Assembly (NCBI GenBank): GCA_948567375.1
Contig: OX419755.1
Span: forward strand, 25,064,517 to 25,128,516
Origin: Lunularia cruciata
Taxonomy: Eukaryota > Streptophyta > Marchantiopsida > Lunulariales > Lunulariaceae
DNA: 64,000 bases
Reading direction: 5' to 3'
Shown here: positions 47,797-58,686 of the stretch, one piece after another
Layout: each line of letters begins with the position of its first letter
Position numbering within the stretch: position 1 is the first letter of the stretch
The notes under the pieces: model-generated
The model's input: only the letters and a program-made list of their open reading frames with translations
Database searches by the model: none
Told to the model about the DNA's origin: nothing
Translations under genes and position numbers: made by a program

Positions 47797-48045
47797 TGTA
47801 GAATATCAACTAGTGTGAACAGTGATAATATAGAGTAGGCCAAGGCTTCCAAAAGGGTGCAAAGGGGTTGCAGCCCCTTGGCCCTCAACCCCTCTTGGGG
47901 TATAGATCACTTTGTCTCTCATTCCTTATTCATTATTATTATTATTCACTTTGAGTCTTTGGCAATTCTCTCTCTCCCTCTTGAGTCTCACGTACACACT
48001 CTTGTGCATGATCTCTCTAGTCTACTTAGTTTAGTTTTTCCTTCA
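47797..48045 (+). repeat. Copia 3' LTR (249 bp)
   Basis: Starts TGTAGAATATC and ends CTTCA, followed by the TTTAG duplication. It has one copy of the unit that is doubled in the 5' LTR and differs from that LTR at about 14 alignable positions by eye. Confidence 0.93.
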
Positions 48046-48050
48046 TTTAG

Positions 48051-48707
48051 TACCAAACCGACAAGAACCAAAACATGCAAATGGAAGCAATGAAATGCAC
48101 AAAGAAGCACAACAAAAGAGGAAGACATAGTCGGGGATGCTCTTTCCAAGTCATTTCACCTTTCTGATGCAGGCCATCCTGTTCAACGCATTTTCATGGC
48201 AAAATGCACCTTGTTGACCAGAGCTAAGAGCTTCACAAATGTAGTGACAAGGACTTTCCATGTTGTCTCAAGAAGCAGGTGTTTCAGCTTGATATCCCCT
48301 AAGCATGTTCCAAGGTTTTCCAATGTTGTCCATGGTGTATAAAATATAGACAGCGCTCATGCTAATAGCCCTCCAACTCAGGTTTTCTGCTGCGTATTGG
48401 GGTTTTTAGATTTAGCTTTTCCCATACTCGTAGAATCCATAAATGAATTTATGAGTAATCTGTAAGTTGTGCAAGCTCATGAGCATTGACGTGCTTGAGC
48501 CATCTCGGTTACAAAGGCTGATCATTTGTTCCATAAAAAGTTCATCTCAGTGTTCTTTCATGAGTGCACTTGATGGCCATATGTGCACTTAGAAGAGAAC
48601 AATAGAGGGTTTCAGAAATAGTTATACGAAGTTTCATAACTTTTCATGTAGATTGTTACGAAGCATTGACTAAATATGTATGGTGTGTGACCGGGAGGTA
48701 GAAAAGG
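48051..48707. other. Short intergenic spacer between Copia and Harbinger
   Basis: No coding domain recognised. The region represents the original right flank of the Copia insertion. Confidence 0.5.
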
Positions 48708-48710
48708 TAT

Positions 48711-48727
48711 TGTTACGGAGTTTGGGC
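48711..48727 (+). repeat. Left terminal inverted repeat of the Harbinger element
   Basis: Seventeen bases that pair with 57,573-57,590 with one single-base gap. Confidence 0.75.
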
Positions 48728-49399
48728 CAATTTCCTTATTATTAGCACACCCCGTATGAGGTGGTTCATAGAAATTAAGGGATAAGGAATTTTTGCTATC
48801 ATTCCATAGTGCATTGATTGCACATTAGGGTTAATAAAGTTATTGTTTAGGGTTAGAGTGAAAGTGGAAGGCCACCAAAAGGAGCATCCAGGATGTTCAA
48901 GAACACCCATTGTAATGAAATGACAAGTGGCAACTCGGCAAATTTTTACCACCAAGGAAGATTGGAGGAGCATGAGTGGAAAGATTTGAGGTCATGCAAA
49001 AATTGACCGCCCAATGAAGATTTGAGAGACCCATAGCCAGAGGTGGAAGGGAGAGTGAATTCGTTTGGAGTGGGAAGATTTAAGTGCAAGTAGTGTGAAG
49101 GTTAGAAGGAGGAGTGATTTTTTTTGAAGTGTTACTTTTGATTTCATTATTTAAAAAAATTATCTCTTGTACAAGTATGAAATGTATACCCTTCTTCCCC
49201 CTTGAGTGATGAAATGAAATTCATGAACTTGTTTTCTTGTGACAAAATGAATTGATGAGATGGTTTTTTTGTGCGCATAGAGAATAGAGATGCCCCTTTG
49301 CTGAAATTTCACCGGGAAGAGAGATGCCCCTTTTTCGAGAAGAGAGATGCCCCTTTGTTAATAAGGAGTTATCCGTGGTGATTAAAAATTAAGTTAAGT

Positions 49400-50675
49400 C
49401 ATGCCAAGGGGGATCAATTGTTTAGAACTAACCAGAAATATTAGAAAATGTATTCAATGGATGATTTGGTTAGATTTAGAGATATCGCTACAAGGATTAG
49501 AAGATGAAGACGAGGAATTAAGAGGAGATTTAGATATGCTAGAATGTTTTATTAGTGGATGGGAGTATGCACATACACATCAATACTTGGAACCCCGTGT
49601 TACTTACCCTTGTAGCAATAGTGGATTTGATTAAGACACACAATTTTTGTGAAATGGTACCAAAGAGAGCAAGCACTTGTGTGGATCCAAGTTGCCCTAG
49701 CATTGGATAGATTTGGGCATCACGGCAATGGAGCTTGTGTTGCACGGGGTTTAAATATTTGGAGCATTAGTGCTGGTTCAACAATTACTTGTACTGATAG
49801 AGTTATGACAGCCATATTAGATATGATGAGGATTCAAGTTGCTTGGCCCAAACTTGAGGAGAGGAGGAGGATGTCCACTATTTTTGCACAGAAAGGTTTT
49901 CCCGGTTGTGTTGGTTTGGTAGATGGAAAAATGTTTCCTCTTGCAGCCCGACCAACTGTAGATGGGGAAATATATTTCAGCTGCAAGGGTTCATATTCTA
50001 TAAATGGCCAAGTTATTTGTGATCATAAAAGGAGAATTATACATTTTTCCAAAGGTATGTTTTATGTTATGTGTTGTTTTGTTAGGTATTTTTTTAATGC
50101 ATTGGTGATCCTTTTTGTATAGTTTACTAAAATTATGGCCTGATTTTTTATTTGCAAGACTGCCAGAATCATGTCATGACATGACTTGTTTGAAAAAATT
50201 GTCATTATGGAATGATTTGAACCTAAGAGGGAGATGTCTCACTTTTGAGGCAAAGGAGTACCTTTTAGGTGATTCGGGTTATGTACCCATGCATCACCTA
50301 GTCCCCGCTTTCAAGCAGGCTCAATTATAGGACAAGCAAGAGTTTAATAAATATTTAGCAAAGGCAAGAGTGATAAATGAGCATTGTATATGAGTATTGA
50401 AAGCTAGATGGCATTCTCTTTGTGAGCTAAGAGTGCAACTAAAAGACAATAGTAGAAATGCTTATTTGTTAAAGTGGATATCGGTGTATATTATTTTACA
50501 TAATTTTTTAATCAATAGGTCTGACCTTTGGTCAGAGGATGATGGCGGATTTACAGATGAAACTCAAATAGATTCAGAAATGTCCTTTTATGGTATAGAA
50601 CTTGGTAGAGAAGGAAGTAGATCAAGGGTGATGCAACATTACCTTGATTATAACAATGATGATATACTAGATTGA
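49400..50675 (+). pseudogene. PIF/Harbinger transposase pseudogene (DDE_Tnp_4 type)
   Basis: Frames 49,649-50,055 and 50,115-50,675 carry the domain in order: an N-terminal helix-rich part, GLVDGKMF with the first catalytic Asp (about 49,916), GSYSINGQV, DHKRRI, then SCHDMTCLKK (D-S-type loop, about 50,170), LLGDSGY with the second Asp (about 50,270), INEHCI with the Glu (about 50,380) followed at once by TGA, where Gly is expected, and LKARWHSL then ILHNFLI. A possible intron (donor AAAG/GTATGT near 50,059, acceptor near 50,120-50,158) could join the frames, but the phase does not close neatly. The transposase cuts and joins the element ends in the nucleus. Frameshift and nonsense mutations make it dead. 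Confidence 0.88.
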
Positions 50676-52133
50676 TTGAGATTCCATATAATGAAATATA
50701 TATTTTTCAGTTATTCATCTCATATCTCATAGTCTGGTAACTTAGACCATGAGTCTTTATCTTAGACCATGAGTGTATCTTGATGTAATATTGGGATAAG
50801 AATTCAAAGGATGCAAAAAGAATTCTATGAAGCTTAATTTGCACATTTGTAAGGCCTCCGTTTACACTTACAAGGTGTGTTGTTTAGCAAGTTTACACTT
50901 GAAAGTCACTTGTCAAATGTTGTTGGAAAAAAGTGTGCCGATGTTGCAGACACCGTGAGATGGCACTCATACACGCTTGTACACGTTGGAGGCCGCTCAC
51001 AAACTTAAAAAATGCTTCCGGGTCATCAAGTGGCGCCTGCCGGTGCCACTCGATGGCACTTGTAGACGTTGGCGGACATTGGAGACCGCACTCCAATATG
51101 CACAAATATTAATGCACTTGTTGGCACTGGTAGATGTTGGTAGGCGCTGGTAGGTACTGCGTGAAATATGCAACACTTGCTTGCACCAATTGGTGATGTG
51201 GAGTGCCGCATGTTGCCGCTTGAGATTTGAGTTCTTTTGGTTGAAAAATGAAATTTTTCCCCCAAAGTGTACATTTAGGATGTTTGGTATTGACTTTTTT
51301 TTTGCAACTACCTAGGTTATATAAACCTTCTTCTTTTCAATTCATGTCATTCCCATGGGTGTGGAGGTGTTAGAAAGCCTTATTTGCGAGTGTGTGGGGT
51401 GTTGGAATGAGAAAGGGTCATTTCATGAGGGTGTGTGTGGGTGTGTGAGTTGTTTGAAGGAGAAAGAGCTATTTTGAGAGTGGGGTTTTCAGAAGGAAAC
51501 ATACTCACTCGAATGAGGCAAACTGGCTGAAGCCCAACTTGAAGGAGACCAACTCAAAGGACACTAACTCGCTGTAGAGGGCCTGGGAGTGTTGGGAATT
51601 TGTGACCAGAGAGTTGGAATTTTGAGAGTTTAGTTGAGAGGAAGAATTCCAATCACATTTCTAATTGAAGGAGTGCTTTGGAGACTCTAGAGAAACGACA
51701 AGGAGAGATTGAGAAGAGAGATAAGGAGAGCATTTGAGAGATTGAGAGCAGATTCAATTTGAACCATGGCAGAAATCTGGGGATACAAAAAGATAGTTGA
51801 CAGGCCCAACATGGAAGGAGAAATACTCAAGAAGAAAGATTGGCTCATAGTATTCCATAGCATTCAACACCTAGCCAATTTCATCAAGTGGTGCTGGATG
51901 GACAAACATCAGATTTGAACTATTGTTTTCTGGATTTAGGAGATTGATTTAGATGTAATGGGGCTCAAAATAACTCTTGGACTTCACTATCCACAGCCAG
52001 AGGTATTCTTCAAACCTTCTTCATTGTTTTCTCTTCATTCAACCTCAAGATTTTCATTTAATTCATGTTTATTACTTCCAAATCATCAGCACCTCCCAGC
52101 TTGGCATGCAATGCTTCCCAGCATCCTTTCGCG

Positions 52134-52443
52134 CCATCCAATGCCATCTAGCACCATCTCCAAACCCTAAACCCCTACGCGCAACCGCCTTCCTGTGACC
52201 CTGCACGGCACCTAGCATTTCTGTGGGCTGTGCGGACCTCCTTGCGTCTCCCTACCTGTCCCGCAGTGCCTACCAACGTCCTCCCGTGCCATCTAGCGCC
52301 GTCCAATGCCATCCCCAAACCCTAAACCCCTATGCGCAAGTGCCTTCCCGTGACCCGCATGGCACCTAGTGCTTCCGTGGGGCTGCACGTGGCTCCTAGC
52401 ATCTCCATCACTGTCCCGCAGCGCCATCCAACGCAGCTGCGCC
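52134..52443. repeat. 155-bp tandem duplication with teloboxes
   Basis: Units from 52,134 and 52,289 share CAAACCCTAAACCCCTA, GTGACCC, GGCACCTAG and CTGTCCCGCAG in the same order. Each holds one AAACCCTAA telobox (52,162 and 52,317). The units have diverged by substitutions and small indels. Confidence 0.8.
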
Positions 52444-52666
52444 TACGGGTAGTGTCCACAGGCACCTATGCACGGTGTCGGCTGCTCCTTGGGCACCGCA
52501 CGGGGGGCACTAGGGTCAAGAGGGCCCCCAAGTGGCTCCTAATCACGGCAACCCGTGGCGCTTTTGATGTTTATACTATATGTGGGCGTCTTTGAGCGGC
52601 ATCGAGTGGCACCCCCTGAGCTTGAGTCCTTGGAAGATAAGTTTGAGCTGATTTTTTTGGTGGGTT

Positions 52667-53323
52667 TTGCAGGTCCTTCCATGTACAGAGTTTGTGAGTT
52701 CATGGGACAAGGTCTCTTGCATAGGTTTGGTAAAAGGTATGCAGTTTCAATTGACTGCAGATATAGTTAGAGATGCACTTGCTATGCCAAGGAGGAGAAC
52801 ACCAAGATGGAGGATAGTTCCTTACACAATTGTTTCAGACTGGTTTCCACAAAGTGCCAGGGTTGCAAAAAGATATCTTGCAAGGCAATGTGTATATCTT
52901 GCATTCTGAGCTTTCTTCCAATTGATGGGTGCACTTGTTGCACCCACTATTAGGCCCAAGATTGTACATGGGCATTTGGTACTCAACACCAAGACCAAGT
53001 TGAGTAGATTTGGTGTGGAGGATTATGATTAAGGAGAGTTAGCTTTTAGAGCTATTATTATAGAGGTGGGGAGTTTGCAAAGCCAATTGAGGAGTCCTAA
53101 GGGGCGTAGGTTCAGAGTCACCTTCCTTGGATAGATACTCATGCATCTCTTTGTGGAGAGAGGTTTCATTCCAGAGGAGGACTTGATGTACCTGAGTGAT
53201 GGAGAGGAGGAGATTATACACAAGGAAGAGCATGATGATGATCATGAGGATGCAGATAGCTCGGATGAGGACGAGACTACTGATGATAGGGAGGATGAGG
53301 GAGAGGATGAGGATGGTGAGTGA
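52667..53323 (+). pseudogene. Unknown transposon-like protein with acidic tail
   Basis: Plus-strand frames 52,667-52,909 and 53,141-53,323, joined by a similarly composed stretch with a few stops, encode a helix-rich protein of about 220 residues. It contains FQLTADIVRDALAMP and VSDWFPQSARVAKRYLARQ-like stretches and ends in about 40 residues almost wholly Asp, Glu and Ser. I do not recognise it. Its architecture is like the 1-3.4 kb remnant, which suggests a shared class of plant mobile-element protein. Confidence 0.4.
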
Positions 53324-53742
53324 TTGATTGATTAGGTTTGAGTTTTTTCATTTATTTATTTAATTTATTTTTATTTTATTTTATTTTATTTTTTGTATGT
53401 TGGAAAACATACAAACTTCTTTTGTATATACCATTACCAAATTTAATAAATGAGTCCATTTAAAAAGCTTGAATTAATGAACTTGTGAACTTGTATATTT
53501 TTAAGTTAAATATGAATTTGTATTTGATGGATAACTAAATGTACCACTTGTGAACAAGTGTTCAACAGATTTGTGTTGAGACATAGCCCTTACCCTTTGT
53601 TGAGATAGCTCCTTTTCACTCTTCTTCCCCTTCACCACTTTCTCCGTCTATGGAGGGGGTTAGTGACCCCATGCATTTCAGAGTACCTTCACCTCCTTCT
53701 TGTTCAGTTGACATCACTCGCATTTTAGATGATTATGTTTGA

Positions 53743-54207
53743 GTGGCTGAGTGTAGAGAGAGAAATCTCCTTGAGCGTGAGAGTAGACTGGAGAGTGTAG
53801 AGGAAAGAGAGAGATTAGTGCTTGAGCGTGAGAGTAGATTAAAGAGTGTAGAGGAGAGAGAAAGATTAGTGCTAGAGCGAGAGAGACTCCTTTGTGAGCG
53901 AGAGGATTTACTTGTTACAAAGGAGGAGAGGCATCTGACCTTGCTTACTTCTGAGATGGAGAGAGAGCAGAGATTAAGTGACTTGGACATGGACATATTA
54001 GGTGCCGCTGCCATGGCGGAGGGTTACAAGCTCCAGTTACAAAATCAGGCACAAGAGTTAGCATATGCTATAGAGAGGTGTGAGAGTGCACATGTTCAGG
54101 TAGAGGGGAGCGAGAGTAGTCTAGCTCATTTGAGGGCTTGTGTGGCTTATCTTGGGCTGAGACTACATACTATTGCTCACAAGACCCATACTCATCATGA
54201 GATGTAG
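53743..54207 (+). pseudogene. Coiled-coil coding piece of the unclassified element
   Basis: An open frame of 154 codons. Residues about 5-50 repeat the pattern L-E-R-E-S-R-L-(E/K)-S-V-E-E-R-E-R-L-V three times, a clear repeat-built coiled coil. The rest is also helical with charged heptads. It follows the acidic protein by about 400 bp of T-rich, possibly intronic DNA. It has no assigned function. Confidence 0.45.
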
Positions 54208-54808
54208 ACCCAAACTGATGTCACCTATGTGTTACCTCATAGTGTGGAGACCCAGGGCACTCAGACTTAGTTTAAAGAGAAGATTCATCTATCAGGAGGG
54301 TATATTCCACATATCTTCTTCCCCGGCTTCCTACAGAAGAAGACTATTGTGGATGTTACTTGTATGTGTTCATTATGGATTTGTGGTGCTATTGGTTTCC
54401 ATGCATGGGAGAGCGGGACAACTAGGCATGGTTGGTGCCCTCACACACAGTCCGGGCCTATAGGGTGGGTAGCCCATCCTGGTGTTAGCCATTTCATCCA
54501 ATTCTGTTTGCTATGCTTTGAGGTTATCTTGTGGATATATCTTACTCCAAATGGAGTGGAGTGGTTGCTACGGAGCATGTGGTAGTGGTCTGAACTCTCG
54601 GAGGGAGTTCACACCAGGTCTTGCTTCATGGCCTGTTTGTGTTCTAGAGATATCCAGCGAGATTCTAAGTTCAAAGTACTTAGAGTTAGATCATATGAGC
54701 ATCTTACTTCATTAGGTTTACCTCTTTGTGATCTTTTGATCATAGATAGTTATGCACTCTCTTATTATAGGAACTATCCACATGGTGCTATCCACCCTAC
54801 CCATTTCC

Positions 54809-54840
54809 GTCCTTATAGGGTACATAGACCCTATAAGGAC
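54809..54840. repeat. 13-bp perfect inverted repeat with 6-base loop
   Basis: Arms 54,809-54,821 and 54,828-54,840 are exact reverse complements. The sequence codes for two similar Pro-Tyr-(Arg/Lys) phrases on the plus strand, so a coding origin of the symmetry is possible. Confidence 0.85.
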
Positions 54841-55941
54841 CCTTTGATGAGTGCTTTGGACAGATTTTTCTATGACGATAGGCCTGCTATTAGTTAGGCA
54901 AAAGAGGAGTGGACATCAGGTTGATTGAGTTCTTATAGTTGTGACTCATATTCTCTTCTTGCTAGCAATATCATGCATTGAGACTTGGATGAGAGCACGT
55001 GGCTCCTATGGTAGTCATTGAGTCCATTTACGATTCAACATCATGTATATCGTCATAGACTTGAGGATGCAATAGTAGCACTTAGACACCATAGTGCATC
55101 TCCCTCTTCTTCTTCACCTCCTCGACCTCCATAGTTATAGGTTTAGGTTCTATTGGCTCCCCATTTATATACATATTACGTTCATTTCTCCTCATGTATA
55201 CATTTATGTTTTAGTTTACACTTGTGAACTCTCATATTGTTGTCTAACTCTTGTATTTTCATGTGCTACATACTCAATTGTGCCTTGTGTATCAAACGTG
55301 TCATCACCTTGTAAATATGTGTGCCATTTCCATCAAGAGCAACCACCCTAAACCCATCACGAGCGGCCCTCAATGCCAATGCGTGCCATTGAGCGTCTAC
55401 AAGTGTCTTCAAGCCATGATTTTCATTGACGAGCACCAACGAGCGCCTACCAAATTTACGAGAACCTCCCAGCGTCTGCGAGCTCCTACCAAATTTATGA
55501 GTACCTCCCAGCGTCTACAAGCACCTCCCAGGCGGCCACAAGCGTCAACTAGTGCCTACCAGAATTACACTACAAGCACCTACTAGCACCCACTAGCTTC
55601 AACAAGCGCATATGAGCACCTACGAGCGCCGACAAGCACTAGCTGGTCTTTATTCAAGGAAGTGTTGCATTGAGTTGCAACTAGCGGCCGCAGGAAAGAC
55701 TTTTGGATGGCTATGAGTGCCAACTCGTGGCATCTTGGGCTTACTGTGCTACTAGCAGCTGCAAGAAAGACTTTATAGGCGGCTATGAGTGCCAACTCAT
55801 GCGCTTACTATGTATGGTCAAGGAAAAACATGAGAGGAACGGAGTGGTAACAAGCTGCATCAGGCGGATACTAGAAGCATTTATCAAGTTTCCATAACTC
55901 ATCTTTATTTATAATCATAATAAAGGTTACATGGTGTTATA

Positions 55942-57190
55942 CTATTCATTATTAGTAGAGTATGATGGACGTTGAACCTGAGTGAGCACTTTAAAATAGT
56001 TACTTATTTCCTCGTGAGTTTTCCCTGCTTCTATGAGACTCATTTTGATTTCATGAGTGCACTTTGATTCTAAATTCTTCTCCTTAAATTTTTGTTTGTC
56101 TATCCTAGCTTTACTTTTATCTATGCTCAATTTTTTCTCAATTTCAATTTTCATCTTCTTTATCTCTAATCTAACATGCTCTACTTCCATTCTCATCATT
56201 GTTTCTCTCTCTTCCTCATGTTGGGGCTTCTAGTTCAGCTAGTCGTAACCTCTCTCTAGATTCTATAGTATCTACGTTCAACATGGTAATTTTTGCTAAA
56301 TCATGAGACAATGACATACTAGGTGACAACTTGGGTACCTTACTTGTAGATATTCCACCTTTCCTCTTCTTTGGGTCATGTTCTCCTTCTTGGTCGGCAA
56401 AAGCACAATCTGATCCATCTCTTGTAGAAATTAAAAGTGGTGGTGTAATGAAAGGCAAGTCCTCAATCAGTGGAACAAATAGAGACTCATCCTCATGTGA
56501 TAGGATTTCATTGTCCATACCACTTGGTAAACTTTCCATCCCTTTGGTGTTTGCGACCAACTCGAGGCCCGAGTTAGGGAGCACCACCTCTGGAGGTGAT
56601 GAGAATTGGGAGCACTCCTGCCCACCTTCATGGACCTCCTCCTTGCAAGCCTCACAAATCTCACTCGAATTAGGATTACAATCTCCTAAACTTACCATTG
56701 CCTATGGACTTATGTTTGCTCTAGTCCCAACCATGGCTTCCATTCTTGCAAAATGCGGGCACATTCCATTCAATTTATCTTCTATAGTTCTCCACCCGTT
56801 GCCATATTCCTTCTCAGTGAGACCTTCCCGTAGACTTGTTCTTAAGCTCCCGAGTTTCTTTGTACTGTTTCATGTACCGCAACCATTTCTTGTAAAGTCT
56901 GTCACCTGTCATAGAAGTATGAAATCCTTGACCCTCCCTAATCAAAAAGGTTGCCATGAAACTAAATGTTGTCGATTTCTGAATGGACTTTTTGCAATTC
57001 CCACCATGAATCTGTGCAAAATGCTCAGGGTCCTCCAAATAATCCAGTATTTGGCTATAATGGTGTGTTGCCATGCAAAATCGTTCATCCTCCTTGGTTT
57101 TGCCCGGCACGGAAGAAGTCATCCTCAACAAGTCTCCAAATTTCCCTAATGGTTGTTGAGGTTGCGAATCCAAAGATTACTCTATAGGTC
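55942..57190 (-). pseudogene. Harbinger ORF1: Myb/SANT-like DNA-binding protein, broken
   Basis: On the minus strand the frame starts upstream of 57,173 (no ATG there; the first ATG in frame is near 57,120) and encodes a helical domain of about 130 residues with HHYSQILDYL, FHTSMTGDRLYKKWLRYMKQ and a downstream WRTIEDKLNG, the pattern of trihelix/Myb-SANT proteins that accompany Harbinger transposases. A frameshift near 56,817 and a stop near 56,700 lead into an acidic linker (56,698-56,216), and another single-base shift near 56,210 leads into a Lys/Glu-rich coiled coil (56,199-55,942) ending at a stop. ORF1 proteins help import the transposase and bind the ends. This copy has at least three lesions. 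Confidence 0.65.
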
Positions 57191-57572
57191 CCGGATCAGC
57201 GTCGACAAGTGAGTCTTCTACACTAAAACAAGGTACTTGATCTCCCATTGCAAAAAATTTGTTGCACTCCTAGCGTAAGAATTGTCAGAATCGTCGACCT
57301 CTAATCAATTTCTTGGTTGCCACACGGTGGCGCTGACCATTTCCCACACCAATGCAAAACTACAAAACTGCCATTAGTTGCTTGACAACTCGCACATTTG
57401 CTCCATAGGGTGGTGAATTTGAGTTTAGAAATTTGAATTGTTGGGCGAGGCCATTTTGGATCTTGAACACGGAAACCAAATCATCAATCATAAGTGACTC
57501 AACTGACCATGTGGTCACCCTCTTGAGGAAACACATCACGCTATATGACAATCATTTATTTAGTTACGGCAT

Positions 57573-57590
57573 GCCCAAACATCCGTAACA
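57573..57590 (-). repeat. Right terminal inverted repeat of the Harbinger element
   Basis: Pairs with 48,711-48,727 and is followed by the TAT duplication at 57,591-57,593. Confidence 0.75.
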
Positions 57591-57593
57591 TAT

Positions 57594-58686
57594 GATTTGA
57601 TTTTTATAAATAAATGTAATTTGCAAAATATATCCCTTAACTGAAGTTAAATGAAGTTACATGGCGTTCAGTTATTACAATCTAGTATAGTTACAGAGTT
57701 CACTAAAAATTATTATGAAGTTTATTATTTATCTCGGCGTTGACATCTGTCGAACCTATTTTTGGAACCCCCTAATGAAACAAACTTTTCAGGCCACGAA
57801 ATTCGGTGATAGGATCCACCGTACATATGTCTTTTCCAAGTTAGAGAAACGAATATGTGTTTTTCTTCAAATGATTGCGGATTCATCTTAATGTTAAATC
57901 ACAAGTTCAGATTGTTTTCTGAAACTCCCCAACAGTTGCTGCACATGCTCGGAAGATAGATAAACAACATATCCTTTTTTACTGATATGATTCCTAGCTA
58001 TCACATATGCTTCCTCTAATCTTGTGGAAGTGATAAACAAACCCTTAACCCGACCACCGGCAACTGAACCGACGTTTCCTACTCCGTGTAGATTGGGTCA
58101 GTTAAGATATCTGTACACTAATGTCATCCGTAAAATAGAAGCGTTTGAGAAAAACTCGCTTGAAATTGACAAGCGGAAAATAAAAAATTTGAATTAAACT
58201 TCGGTCAAACTCGAGGGTGCAATGGACTACTCAAAGGAATATGATAAGAACTGATGTGCAGATTTTAAAATGTGGACGGTGGCATATCAATTTGATTGGA
58301 TGAGAAGTATGCTCTGGATCTATTTCAAGGAATATAAGAAGACTTGATGGCGGATTTAAAAATGCGGACGATGGTGATGGATTTGACTTGGATGAGAAAT
58401 TTACTCTAAACATGGAGAAGTTTTCCGAGCAAACTCCTTGAAAACTCCAAATTGAAATTGGAGTGTGATTGGCGGGACGCGCGGAATAACTTCCCCACGC
58501 GTGTGAGATAAATAAACACCCCCGAGTTTAATGCCAGTTTTTCCATTTTTCGGACTACATATTCCGAAACGAATATGTACGAGCGAATCTGCTGTCGGCT
58601 GGAAAACAATATGCTACAGACAATCGAGACCTAAATTAATGTACAGATTCTTCGTCATCGTCGATAGATCTTAACAGTAGTGATAT
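57594..58686. other. 3' flank of the phosphatase gene
   Basis: No gene recognised. A tandem duplication occupies part of it (listed separately). It probably contains the transcript end of the phosphatase gene, but no clear polyadenylation signal was picked out. Confidence 0.45.
58232..58415. repeat. 94-bp tandem duplication
   Basis: Units from 58,232 and 58,326 share AAGGAATAT, GATTT(T)AAAA(A)TG(T/C)GGACG and TGGATGAGAA in order, with substitutions. It is located 270-450 bp downstream of the phosphatase stop codon. Confidence 0.85.

Larger units (their letters stand above)
37071..48050 (+). mobile_element. Ty1/Copia LTR retrotransposon, split by a nested element
   Basis: The element runs 37,076-48,045 and is flanked by a perfect 5-bp target duplication TTTAG (37,071-37,075 and 48,046-48,050). 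The order LTR, primer site, gag, protease, integrase, reverse transcriptase, RNase H, purine tract, LTR is that of Copia elements. Non-LTR copy 3 (about 41.32-46.20 kb) interrupts it between integrase and reverse transcriptase; without it the element would be about 6.1 kb, normal for the family. The two LTRs share roughly 94 percent identity by eye in the alignable part, so insertion was not recent. Stops and frameshifts occur in every domain, so it cannot act alone. Confidence 0.95.
50690..55930. mobile_element. Unclassified transposon-like insertion inside Harbinger
   Basis: The interval between the two Harbinger genes is about 5.2 kb, far more than the family needs, and has its own structure. 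Variants of a short GC-rich phrase (CGCCTACNAG / TACCAGCGCC) are scattered at the left (about 50,930-51,220, on the minus sense) and right (about 55,350-55,640, plus sense) sides. Between them, plus-strand coding-like pieces occur: 51,766-51,916, 52,667-53,323 (ending in a Glu/Asp-rich stretch) and 53,743-54,207 (coiled coil), and a later piece to 54,897. Subterminal motif clusters in opposite orientation are typical of CACTA-like DNA transposons, but I see no CACTA ends and no transposase domain. The limits are approximate. Confidence 0.4.
48708..57593. mobile_element. PIF/Harbinger DNA transposon with internal insertion
   Basis: Left end TGTTACGGAGTTTGGGC at 48,711 and right end, as reverse complement TGTTACGGATGTTTGGGC (57,573-57,590), match over 17 bases with one single-base gap. 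They are flanked by the 3-base duplication TAT (48,708-48,710 and 57,591-57,593). Inside the left part lies a Harbinger transposase (plus) and inside the right part a Myb/SANT-like ORF1 (minus), the two proteins this superfamily needs. About 5 kb of unrelated repeat-like DNA sits between them. Known family members favour a TWA target, so TAT is slightly off. Both genes are broken, so the element is inactive. Confidence 0.75.

Noticed and set aside
52162-52325. Telomere-repeat tract
   Set aside because: Only single CCCTAAA-like units occur in each duplicated block; there is no array.
56331-57149. 272-codon plus-strand frame
   Set aside because: It lies antisense to the Myb/SANT-like ORF1 and its translation has no domain; the minus strand carries the recognisable protein.
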